Assembly (NCBI GenBank): GCA_964036045.1
Contig: OZ038380.1
Location: 66,411,591 to 66,475,590 of the forward strand
Origin: Eutreptiella sp. 'Long Island Sound 2002'
Taxonomy: Eukaryota; Euglenozoa; Euglenophyceae; Eutreptiales; Eutreptiaceae
Direction: 5' to 3'
Length of the DNA stretch: 64,000 nucleotides
The notes under the pieces are model-generated. The model was not told the DNA's origin, searched no databases, and saw only the letters and a program-made list of their open reading frames with translations. The position numbers and the translations under genes are program-made. Shown here in pieces: positions 54,309-64,000 of the stretch (position 1 is its first letter; every line of letters begins with the position of its first letter).

Positions 54309-57300
54309 TTAGAGGGTTGCGCAGGTACTGATCCCCATAGTAGGAATCCACGTGCCGTGGCCACCGGGGCGGCGGGGACCGGGACCTAGACCGGCGCGGC
54401 CCGCCAGGCCGGCGAGGCCGGCGCTCCCTTGAAGGAGAGGGAGAACATTCTCTCGCCACGGAGCGGGCCGTCCGTCTCGGCGTCGGTCTCTAGCATCAGA
54501 GCCACTCGTGGGCTCGAGGGCGGGGGCGGGGGGCGCCACCAGCGCCCCACTCCCACGGGGCGTGGGCACGGCGGACGTGCTTGGGGCGGATCGTTGTGCA
54601 GAGCCCCCCTTCCCTCTGGTGAAGGCGGTCCGGGGCTGTCTGTAGGTTTGCCATTGTACTCTCCAGCCACCCCTTGTGACCGTACCCCCCTGCTCTACCA
54701 GCGCCCGAGCCTCTTCGCGAACCCCCAGGTTAGCAAAGGAAAGTTCCGCCCGGACATACTCATCCAGTACGGCGCAAAGGTTGTCGTGAAAGTGGGAGTG
54801 CAGAAAGCCGGCTAGCAGTCTGGCACACATGGGTTGGGAAGGGGGGTCTGAGACAGGGGTCCATGGGACATTACAGCGCTCTGCAAATTGCGCCGGGTTA
54901 GAATGAGCCCACCCCCCAGAACCCGACTACCCGTGGACTGATTGGATTTATGCGTGTGCACCGCCGCGTGTTGGTCGGCTGCCGGGACCGAGGGGTCATT
55001 CTGCGGATGGGCCTTGACGACATCCGCGACCACTTGGGCGACGGTGGGCCTCGACGGCAAGGAGGCCCGAAGGTCCTCCCACTGGCGCCGTAGTGACTGA
55101 TGTGGGAAGTTGGGCACGTCACACCCTGCCAGCTGCATGGCTAAGTGGAAGGCACGGGCAAGGCCGCCAAGTTTTTTATCGTCTACCGTGTTGAGCCAGG
55201 TGAGTAACCCGTTCATCACTGGAGGCACATTATCAGGAGTGCGACCAGTTTCGCGATTTACAAGGGCCATCACGTTCAGGGACAGAGACTCACTTGCTGG
55301 CACCGGCGAGGCTGAGGGCACCGGGTCGTCAGTGCCCGTGCCATCTACGATGGGGGACTCTCGGGGGGACTTCGTACCGGCGTTGCCACATGTCGAGCTC
55401 GGAATCAAACTTTGCAAACAAAAACTGCAAATGTTGAAAGGGCAGAGATCCCCTCGCCACCCAGGCTGTCAAAAGAACCGACACAGATCGATAGCATGCT
55501 GCATGATGCTTGTCAATCTGTGGATAGTTGGCAGGGTGGAGTTTCTCCAAAGCCGACTGCAAGGCATCAGGACCTTGCGTGCTTGGGAGAGGAAGTTTGC
55601 GAGCGAGAGAGAGCACAGTCTTCGCAGGCGGCTGGATGCGCGTGCTTATGGTGCCCCCTCCTTCCGTTGCAGTGTGGTTGCGAACCGGGGTCTACACCAA
55701 CTTGGTGACTTGGACTTGCAGGTTGTCAATGCGGGTTGCAGGTGCTCCGTGGCAGCACCGTGCATCTTTCTTTGACGGACCAGGTTTTGGCGTGCCGAAC
55801 GCAGAGCGTCCTCCGTCGCTTGCAGGGTGTCGCACGTTTGGCGATACTGCTCGGTCAGTTTGCGGACTTGCCCGTCGTCGGGCACAGCAGGCTTCGGCCG
55901 GACCGCCGCTTGAAACCGCGACAGCAGGTCGAGGGCTGCAGAGTCGCCGTCCACCAACTTTTCCAGAACCTCTTTTGTTGTGCGGGCCACCGAGCTGGCT
56001 GGAGGAGGGGAGAGGGCGTCATCCACCAGGAACTCAGCGACATCTGTGGGGGAGCGGTGTCTCCAGCCGCAGTCCACACCGCCAAAGATAGCTCCGGCAA
56101 ACAGGGGGTGCGGAGGAACTCCTGTGGGGAACACACCGACATGGCGTCTCGCAACCCTGATGCCAGCTGCAACGCCAGACCCGAAGCCGGTGCCCATGGA
56201 GGCGACGCCAGATCCATCATTTGGCCTGCCATTTCCTTCCCACGGAGAGGCAGCGTGGATCCTTCGAGCACGCACGGTGCTTGCTCAGCTGGGACCTTGC
56301 GGACTTTGACGTTAGCGGGACAGCCCACCGGGAACTTGTGCTGCGGGGTGGGACAGCCCACCACAGAATGTAAGGGTAGATCTGGGGCACGACGTCTGAT
56401 GCCACATGCGGGGTGTTGAGAGGCGTACTAGGCATGTCCATGATGACCGCCCATTGCCCCGATCCATCTTTTTTGTGCCACTCTGCCCATGGCGAACGCA
56501 CTGCGGCGGCAATGGTTGGGAAATGGGGTCTGTCACCAACTTCCAATAATGTGTGCCCGTGAAATCAGGCGACTGTTCCGCCTCCGTGAGCCCAAACAAT
56601 TGCCGCAGTCTAGACCGGATTGAGGTGCCATGAATACGCCGGAAGCAGAAGTTCCACCTCAGGAGTAGCTCCCGGCAGGTAGCGTCTGCAGTTTGTGCGA
56701 ATGCCAAGAGCGGGAGAGACTGAGCCATGGCCACCGGGTAGTGAGTAATGATCTGTACCCCCGTGGAAGTCTTCACAGCAACAGCGACCGACGACAGAAC
56801 GCCATTGGTAGTCAGCATGACTTGCAGGTCACTCACAGCAAAGAGCTCCCCTTCCAGCGTGAGCCAGCACCAAGTCTCACAGAGGTGGCCGGGTGCGGTT
56901 CCCGTTGTATCACCGAGTGCTCTCATGGCCTCGTGAAGTGCAGGGGACGGAACATCTGTCGTGTTGTCTCGCAGCGGGACTGTAGGCGTGGCTCAGTGCT
57001 GCGCTCCAACAGGCGTAAGAACCGGCCAGGGAGGTCAGTGAGACATGCAGGCAAAGGAGGCATGTCGGAATGAGAACACAGGCAACACGGTAGTCCGTTA
57101 GGAAGGCACAATAGACACAACAGAAGAACCCTGCGGTGGCGCCTCCCCTCCTCACCGGTGGGACCGACTGATGGCAGTCTAGCCACCGGGCTAGGCGAGG
57201 ATGCAAAGAGGGAGGTTCAGCCTCCAGCGGTGCCTCATGTAAGCACTCACCGGCGCGCAGCAAGGGTGTGCCACCCAGCCGGATACACATCAGATCGCGG

Positions 57301-57861
57301 AACACATGAAGAGACGTGGAGGCTTAGAGGCCGGTGGAAGCGTCTGACATCATTGCAGGGCAGAGTGTGAGTGCGCAAAACTGGCTAACGACATTAACGC
57401 CGTCGTTGTTGGGAATAGCTGAGCGCCGACTTCCCGAATGACGCGGCTTTCCCTCGCAAGACGAACCGTTGCTGTGTGGTATCGACGATGGTTAAAGTGA
57501 CACTCAAGAAGTTGCAGTCTCCACAGATCAGATGTTCATTGGGGTCGTGCTGCGGTCCATCCGCACGACTACCGCCGTTGGCCACTTCGGGCGCACACAT
57601 CTCACCAACCACCCTTTGAACCGTTCAAACGCCGTCGCGGCATGCTTCTCGTGCACGAGGGGAGCCAAGTGGATTTGCAACTGGAGACGATCCAGCACTC
57701 CCAGCGTGTAGCTGGGGCTGTCGAGGGCCTGTTTCCTCTGGAAATACTCCGCTTGACGCCGAGCGTCTCGGGCCTTGCGGGCAGACCAGCCGCTTGCGGA
57801 CCTTTTGCGCTTACCCGAGGGAGGATGGGGCGAGCGTGGCAGCTCCGGAGGTGCGGACATG
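54309..57861 (-). pseudogene. LINE ORF1-like protein, copy 2
   Basis: Start chosen at the ATG read from 57861 (MSAPPELPRSPHPPSGKRKR, a basic N-terminus), then FQRKQALDSPSYTLGVLDRL; CWLTLEGELFAVSDLQVMLT (about 56870); MAQSLPLLAFAQTADATCRE; a coiled-coil LTEQYRQTCDTLQATEDALR (about 55800); VMNGLLTWLNTVDDKKLGGL and PHQSLRRQWEDLRASL (about 55100); then the Pro/Arg-rich 54830-54309. Frames change at about 57500, 57300, 56300, 55640 and 54820. It probably forms an RNA-binding trimer, as other LINE ORF1 proteins do (inference from the coiled coil). The ORF2 pieces follow directly downstream. Confidence 0.6.
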
Positions 57862-58699
57862 ATGCTAGGCTGAAGAGGACTTTGGGAGGATGAATTCAGG
57901 ATGGCTGCATCGGGGTGACGGACACAATGACAAGGACGCTCCGTGTCACAGGCCAGCCGGGCCTCCACGAGGGAGGGTCGCCGCATGGCGGGCGTGAAGC
58001 CCCCAAGGGTCGAAATGCACCGCTGATGCGAAGAAATGGAGGGAGGGGGTACTTGGTATGGATGCGTTATAACGAGCACGGATGTGGAGAAGATTGGAGA
58101 GATCGGTGGCGGTTGGCTGCAAGTGCGCGTGTCACATGCCTCTTGTGTCTACAAAACAGTCATCTTTGCAGGCAGGCGTGACTCACGTTGCTGGGCACCG
58201 TGTGCAAAGCGTAAGTGTCTCTCGCCCCCTCCCCACGGTCGTTGCCGGCACATCCACCAAGACGGGGGGGGAGAGGGGGTGTTGGGTTGGGTGTTTTTCC
58301 TCTCCCGGTATGTTTTGGTCTGTGTATCCGGCTGGCGCTCTGTATGTTGCCTTCTGAATGTGTTGTGGCACCCCCGGGTAGGTGCCCCCCCGGCGTCTCT
58401 TGTGGCTGGGTGGTTGTGTGTCCTGTTGCCCACGGCGTCGTGCGGTGGGCCACACCCCACGGTTGGCCTGTGTTTGTACCCTCCCATGCCTTGATCTCGC
58501 AAGGAGGGGTCTCCGACTTGCGCCTCAGTCCACGTCCACACTCCCTTTGGTGGGGGGTGCGCCCGGCACGTGCCTGGGGATTGGGGAGGGGGGGGAGGGG
58601 GTTTTGGTTGTGACCCCGTGGTTGAAGGGGGAAGGCAAGCCATGCATGGGGCCTCAACCAGGCCAACCAACGCAACGTGCTGACCCTCCCCCGGGCGCA
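57862..58699. other. LINE 5' side and G/T-rich stretch, no supported gene
   Basis: It has open frames on both strands but no motif. It lies between the LINE ORF1 start and the plus-strand spliced gene. Contains G runs around 58265 and 58588. Confidence 0.4.
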
Positions 58700-59286
58700 A
58701 GGAGCGCTAGACAGTGGGTACTCCCACGATACCTGCCTTTATTAGAGCCCTTAGGTGACTTACGTCACCCTACGCTGCGCATTTTGCCGCCTGTTGCGGC
58801 ACCGCATCCGCAACAAGGGTCAGGGGGGGGGGTGCGGTACACGGGGGGTGCATGGGCATGGAAGCCCCGGCCAGGAAAGCCCCTGTCCCGCAGTCCCGAA
58901 CCAATTGGGGCTGGAGATTTGACGCAGTCCAAAGTTTTTTTCGGGGCCGCGGGGGGCCTTGAGGCGGGCTCCCTTTGGGAGCCGTTGTTCCTCCGCTGTG
59001 AGGAAAGGGGCTGGGTGAAGCTGCAGCGCTCAGGGGGCAAGTTGCAGTGCATCCCCCAGTGGGAATTCATTTAGGGGGGCTGTATGACCCATCAGATGTG
59101 ATGGGGCAGGAAGCCTCGTTCGAGGGGGCTGTGGAGGGCCTCACCATCACCCGCCCCATCAAGCCCTTTGGCCGCAGCACCACGGGCCCCACCGGCGCCC
59201 CCCAGGGCACCGCTTCCATCGCAACGGCGAATGTGCGGAGCGCCCTAGGCGCCATGGGGTCCATCGGACCAGAGCCGCATTTTGAG
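58700..59286 (+). CDS. unidentified spliced gene, 5' exons
   Basis: Two registers read well: LTQSKVFFGAAGGLEAGSLW, EPLFLRCEERGWVKLQRSGG (to about 59050, TAG 59072), and then from about 59090 VMGQEASFEGAVEGLTITRP, ATANVRSALGAMGSIGPEPH. A short intron or a frameshift joins them near 59060-59095. It ends HFE at 59286 before a phase-0 intron. Family not recognised. Base composition (GC-rich) and intron type resemble the 42.6-49.1 kb gene. Confidence 0.45.
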
Positions 59287-59427
59287 GTATGTGCGTTCAT
59301 AATTCGTTCATAATTCGTTCATAATTCCGCGTTCATAATTCAGCGACCCTGCACTGCCCGTTGATGAACCATGAACGCGACTTATGAACGCGTTTTATGA
59401 ACGCATTTATGAATGGCACTGTCACAG
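59287..59427 (+). other. intron with tandem GTTCATAATTC
   Basis: GTATGTGCGTTCATAATTCG...GGCACTGTCACAG, 141 bp, phase 0. Three tandem CGTTCATAATTC units, a fourth near 59330, then inverted TTATGAACGCG units, so the intron RNA can fold on itself. Confidence 0.8.
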
Positions 59428-59745
59428 GTCGTGGACGTGGAAGTAAACCCGACGGATGTCGCGGGGGTCCGCATCAGGTACCGCTTGGGCACCGCGGAGT
59501 TCAACATCGCCCTATCCCCCCTGTACCAACTTTTGCTGCTCAACCCCCAACGGGGGTGCGCCATCCTGTCCGGGCTGCCGGAGTGGGTACACTCCCGCCG
59601 CCTAATGGACACGTGCGCGGCGAATATGCTCTGCTGGGTGAACCACGGGGAGTTGGGGTGGCAGGTGTGTGCTGACGAGGAGATGCTAATGTCTAGTTGT
59701 GGGTTGAGCCCCCCCACCCCGGGCAGCCCCCGCAGCACCTCCTGA
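59428..59745 (+). CDS. unidentified spliced gene, 3' exon
   Basis: Continues in frame as VVDVEVNPTDVAGVRIRYRL, GTAEFNIALSPLYQLLLLNP, QRGCAILSGLPEWVHSRRLM and DTCAANMLCWVNHGELGWQ. GTGTGTGCTG at 59665 could be another intron donor, otherwise the frame ends at TGA 59743. An ordered alpha/beta-like sequence with no recognised motif. Confidence 0.5.
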   Translation, partial: VVDVEVNPTDVAGVRIRYRLGTAEFNIALSPLYQLLLLNPQRGCAILSGLPEWVHSRRLMDTCAANMLCWVNHGELGWQVCADEEMLMSSCGLSPPTPGSPRSTS

Positions 59746-59979
59746 GCAAAGCCCCCCCGGCTATGGGTATAGTAACCCAATGGGCTATCAGACTTCAGAC
59801 TTCAAATTTTTACCGAGCAGCACCCCCAACCCCCAGCCACCCAAGCCCCCCATGATAGGCCTTTGCCCCCCCCCCCCAATATCAGACTTGTGCTTTGCTC
59901 CCCATATCAGGCTTGCCCCCCCCCCTTTTCTCTTGCCCAATTATGCACCTTGCTTCCTTTGCAGACCATGACCGTAGGC
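59746..59979. other. no gene seen
   Basis: Short C-rich tracts near 59828-59880 and 59917-59930, with a possible splice acceptor CCTTTGCAG at 59964. No supported exon. Confidence 0.4.
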
Positions 59980-60095
59980 CAGGGGGGGGGACGAGAAAAA
60001 ATTCACCCCGGCACGCGATATTTCAACCCGGTAGGGGGGGACAAGTGTCGCAGTTGAAAAAAAAATACCCCAAGTTGAAAAAGTTCCCGGTAGGG
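59980..60095 (+). repeat. solo copy of the 9.9-kb element's foldback terminus
   Basis: AGGGGGGGGGACGAGAAAAA, TTCACCCCG, GTAGGGGGGGACAAGTGT, GTTGAAAAAAAAATACCCC and AAGTTGAAAAAGTTCCCGG follow the left end at 5386-5510 step by step. No partner end or clear target duplication was found, so it is a solo or truncated copy. Confidence 0.8.
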
Positions 60096-60559
60096 TGGTG
60101 ATGGCACCGGATCCCTAGACCCCTCGGCGACCTGCCCTGGTGCCCAAACAAACACAACGGTCAATCTGTGGCCGAACCAGGAGGGCAAGCTCAGGGGGAG
60201 GGGGTGAAGGTTCCGCCGGGCCGGTCAAACGATGTAGCATCGCCCGTGTAGCACTAAAAAAACTCGCAAAGCGATTGATCCGTAGATCTCAGGAGGATTA
60301 GGTTTGATCAGCACAGATTAGACATACACACGAGTGCACATTCGTGGCTTTTCGTTGTTGTTTGCTCTCCTTTCGCTTGCAGCGGTAGGTAAGGTGAGTA
60401 CCACCCCCTGGTAGATTCAAACAGCGAGATTGGTGTGAGATTGTGTAAATCGCCACGGTTGTGGTCCAGATCTGTCATGATTGCGCACAGTTGTGCGCTG
60501 CTTGATATAATTGAGCACGGTTGTCCTCTAGTGGTCGCTCCTGTGCATGCACATGACGC
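60096..60559. other. no gene seen
   Basis: Open frames short, no motif. Confidence 0.4.
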
Positions 60560-60733
60560 ATTAAAGGGTAGGCCACGCGTGGTGCGCTCGGTAGACCCTT
60601 GTTTAGGCTGCCCAGGGGCTCCGCCCTACGTTCTACAAGAGACATGACACATTAAAGGGTAGGCCACGCGTGGTGCGCTCGGTAGACCCTTGTTTAGGCT
60701 ACCCAGGGGCTCCGCCCTACGTTCTATAAGAGA
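60560..60733. repeat. 91-bp tandem duplication with CCACGCGTGG
   Basis: ATTAAAGGGTAGGCCACGCG and GCTCGGTAGACCCTTGTTTA occur at 60560 and again at 60651, nearly identical, each with the palindrome CCACGCGTGG. The high identity points to a recent duplication. Confidence 0.9.
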
Positions 60734-61904
60734 ACGGGCAGAGTTCCTTAAGCTTGCTTTCTTGGAGGGACCGGTTTCGGAACAACATCTTATTTCCAGG
60801 CCCAGATCCCCATAATACGGGGAGTCTGGTTAGGTTCCAATGTCCGCAACCGTGCCCGCATCTTTCTCTTTCAGGTGGTGTTGGTCAGGGTGATTGGTGC
60901 ACTTCGCTGTCTTCGACAGCGCCTTTTTTCGCTCAGCAAAAAGGGCGCAGATCACACCACACAATGGGAAAGAAGAGAAGACGAACGACTTCGTTGTGAA
61001 CGACACGTACTCACGTTGCGCACGGTGTGCACTCCTTCCCTCCAACCCCCAGCAGGGGTACGCGTCATGGCGTCCCTGTCAGGCCACAGCTGCTTAGTAG
61101 CGCTGTGTTTGCTCGCTCTTTCACAGGTAGGCCAATAGGGCCTTTGACATCTTCAACAGCTGCACCAAGTAGCGTGTGTGTGTAGGTGTGGAAGGCCTGG
61201 ATGGTGTCATTCTTCGAAGGCTGGGTCCACAGTAGGGTGTGTAGGACCTGTAGTATGTGTGTTACTATCCCGCCAGTTTCCTGAAATTTTAACAAGGTTT
61301 TGGGTGTGCAGTGGCAGTGGTAGCCTAGGTTTTGGCCACATAGCAAACAGGCGTTTTCAAGCCTCATAGCTTTTGGCCACCCCTCCCCTGTAGTAGGTAG
61401 TAGGCAAAAACAATACCTTGGCGTTAGCGCTCGGTATTCCCCCCAGGTTTTTCGGTGCCAGCACAGAAATTCGGCACCTAGGGGCGGAGAGACGTGGGGC
61501 GTACCCCATCGCACTGTTAATGGCATCCGCCGGGTTTATCAAGGGTGCAGACTTGGGTATAATTAGGATACCTTTTTTGCAGGTTGCTCTAGGACCTCAG
61601 GCTAGCACAATCACACAGACATTGGTGTAGGCAGGTATAGGAAGGTTTCAGCTTTGCTGGTGGGCTGCCCCAACGCTCAACCCGAAACCCCCCATCAGGC
61701 TTCCCCCCCCCCCCCCCCCACCAAGTGCTGTTTGGGGGCGAGGTCGGACAAGAAACTTCCATGCTAGTGGGAACAAGTGGAAAATGGGAAAATATGGAAC
61801 CTAGGAAAACGTTCAACATGGGGGAAAGTGAGGGACCCTAGGTATAATAACCCCCCCCCCGTTTCGAACTGCTTGGTATGTGCATGTCATCAACTTGCAG
61901 ATGT
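60734..61904. other. no firm gene
   Basis: Several intron-like signals (TCTCTTTCAGGTGGTG at 60866; CTCTTTCACAGGTAGG at 61118) but no exon with a recognisable domain. Has a C run at 61704-61719. Both-strand ORFs are short. Confidence 0.4.
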
Positions 61905-62110
61905 GATATGATGTGATGTATTGTGATGTGACGTGATGTGATGTGATGTGATGTGATGTGATGTGATGTGATGTGATGTGATGTGATGTGATGTGATGTG
62001 ATGTGATGTGATGTGCTGTGATGTGATGTGATGTGATGTGATGTGATGTGATGTGATGTGATGTGATGTGATGTGATGTGATGTGGTGTGATGTGATGTG
62101 ATGTGATGTC
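61905..62110. repeat. TGATG pentanucleotide microsatellite
   Basis: About 40 copies of GATGT/TGATG in a row with a few changes. Confidence 0.97.
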
Positions 62111-62139
62111 CAATGTGTGCATTTGGTTTTGGGAGGGTA

Positions 62140-64000
62140 TGGGTGAATAATTCACGGAGTTATCAAATAATTCACATAGGGGGTTAAATAAATCACGGAG
62201 GTATCAGATAATTCACGGAGCGGGTTAAATAATTCACGGAGGTATGAAATAATTCACGGAGGGGGTTAAATAATTCACGGAGGTATACAATAATTCACAT
62301 CGGGGTCAAATAATTCACGGAGGTATGAAATAATTCACGGAGGGGGTTAAATACTTCAAGGAGGGCGTTGATTAATTCTCGGAGGTATGAAATGATTCAC
62401 GGAAGAGGTTAGATACTTAACGGAGGTATGAAATAATTCACGGAGGTATGTAATAATTCACGGAGGGGGTTAATAATTCACGGAGGGGGTTAAAAAATTC
62501 ACGGAGGTATCAAATAATTCACGGACGGGGTTAAATAATTCACTGGTATGAAATAATTCACGGAGGGGGTTCAATAATTCACGGAGGTATCAAATAATTC
62601 ACGGAGGGGGTTCAATAATTCACGGAGGTATGAAACAATTCACGGATCGGGTTAAATACTTCACGGAGGTATGAAATAATTCACGGAGGAGGTGAAATGA
62701 TTTACGGAAGGGGTTAAGTAATTCACGGAGCTATCAAATAATTCACGGAGGGGGTTAAATAATTTACGGAGGTATGAAATAATTCACAGAAGGGGTTAAA
62801 TAATTCACGCAGGTATGAAATAATTCACCGAGGGGTGAAATAATTCACCGAGGTATCAAGTGATTCACGGAGGGGGTTAAATAATTCACGGAGGTGTGAA
62901 GTAATTGACGGAGGGGGTTAAATAATGCAGCGAAGGGGTTAAATATCGCACGGACGTATCAAATAATTCACGGAGGGTGTTAAATAATTCACGGAGGTAC
63001 ATAGTAATCCACGGAGAGGGTTAAATAATTCACGGAGGTATGGAATAATTCTGGGAGGGGGTAAAACAATTCACGGAGGTATCAAATTATTCACGGAGGG
63101 GGTTGAATAATTCACGGAGGCATGGAATAATTCACCGAGGGGGTTAGATAATTCACGGAGGTATGAAACCATTCACGGAGGGGTTAAATGCTTCACGGAG
63201 GTATGAACTAATTCACGGAGGGGGTTAAATAATTCACGGAGGTATCAAACAATTCACGGAGGGTATGAAATAAATCATGGAGGTATGGAATAATTCACAG
63301 AGGGGGTTAAATAGTTCACGGAGGTATGAAATAATTCACGGAGGGGGTTGAATAATTCACGGAGGCACCAGATAATTCACGGAGGGGGTTAAATAATTCA
63401 CGGAGGTATGAAAAAATTCACGGAGGGGGTTAGATAATTCACGGAGGTATGAAATAATTCACGGAGGGGGTTGAATAATTCACGGAGGCACCAGATAATT
63501 CACGGAGGGGGTTAAATAATTCACGGAGGTATGAAATAATTCACGGAGGGGGTCAAATAATTCACGGAGGTATCAAATAATTCACGGAGGGGGTTAAATA
63601 ACTCACGGAGGTATCAAATAATTCACGGAGGGGGTCAAATAATTCAGGGAGGGGGTTGGATAATTCACGGATGTATCAAATAAGTCGCCGAGGGGGCTAA
63701 AGAATTCACGGAGGTATGAAATTATTCACGGAGGGGGTTAAATAACTCACGGAGGTATCAAATAATTCCCGGAGGGGGTTAAATAATTCAGGGAGGGCGT
63801 TGAATAATTCACGGCGGTATCAAACATTGCACACATTGCATGAAATAATTCACAGAGGTATGAAACAATTCACGGAGGGGGTTAAGTACTTCACGGAGGG
63901 AATTAAATAATTCACGCAGGTATATAATAATTCACGGAGGGGGTTAAATCATTCACGGAGGTATCAAACAATGCACGCTGGTATCAAATAATTCACGGAG
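62140..64000. repeat. 41-bp higher-order satellite, runs off the window
   Basis: Two alternating half-units: GGAGGTATGAAATAATTCAC (20 bp) and GGAGGGGGTTAAATAATTCA plus C (21 bp). About 45 dimers with substitutions and some half-unit loss. AT-rich TTAAATAATT cores recur about every 20 bp, near two helical turns. No ORF. Confidence 0.95.

Noticed and set aside
58747-58775. Third CTTAGG transposon terminus (CTTAGGTGACTTACGTCACC)
   Set aside because: It begins CTTAGG like the two TIR families, but I found no inverted partner or 5-bp duplication in the window.
61838-62155. His/Ser-rich ORF on the minus strand
   Set aside because: Translation of the TGATG microsatellite only.

Overview
This is eukaryotic nuclear DNA that is almost all repeats and mobile elements. 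No bacterial gene order, operons or ribosome-binding sites are visible. Coding stretches are split by GT...AG introns, LINE-type retrotransposons and DNA transposons are nested in one another, and satellites occupy more than 5 kb. The organism is probably a unicellular alga or another protist with a large, repeat-rich genome. I cannot name it from sequence alone. Gene models below were built by hand from reading frames and splice signals, so exon ends are approximate unless stated.

Layout: (1) 1-4530 holds a ~2.5 kb foldback structure and a 25-bp minisatellite. (2) 4540-18165 is one PIF1-type helicase gene with a Cys-rich tail. It is cut in two by a 9,872-bp element (5384-15255) flanked by the 9-bp duplication TAGTTCAAT; removing the element and one duplication copy restores the reading frame exactly. 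(3) 18166-22190 is a 52-bp satellite of nested inverted repeats, then a 10-bp repeat. (4) 22479-22850 is a broken DDE transposase and 24790-26180 a broken LINE end with RNase H. A tRNA-like sequence lies at 29208. (5) 31258-42537 holds two copies of one LINE family head to head. The plus-strand copy is split by a 6,455-bp two-gene transposon (33910-40364) with 25-bp terminal inverted repeats (TIRs) and the 5-bp duplication ATCTA. (6) 42647-49143 is a spliced, transposase-like gene split by a 3,929-bp transposon (44043-47971) with perfect 25-bp TIRs and the 5-bp duplication CAAAC. (7) 49561-57861, minus strand, is a decayed but nearly complete LINE (ORF1 coiled coil, then endonuclease, reverse transcriptase, RNase H, zinc knuckle). 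(8) 58700-59745 is another spliced gene. It is followed by a solo copy of the foldback terminus seen at 5.4 kb, and by satellites running off the window end.

The most notable theme is that the two TIR transposons with 5-bp duplications share the terminus CTTAGGCG, and each is full of its own private palindrome: GGGCACTGCAGTGCCC in one, CTGGCCGAAATTTCGGCCAG in the other. A third palindromic family (TTCATAATTC and its complement) fills introns of the transposase-like genes. I did not recognise the protein families carried by these elements, and they are the best candidates here for an undescribed system. Most broken frames look like ordinary decay. Several premature stops sit where Gln or Trp is expected.
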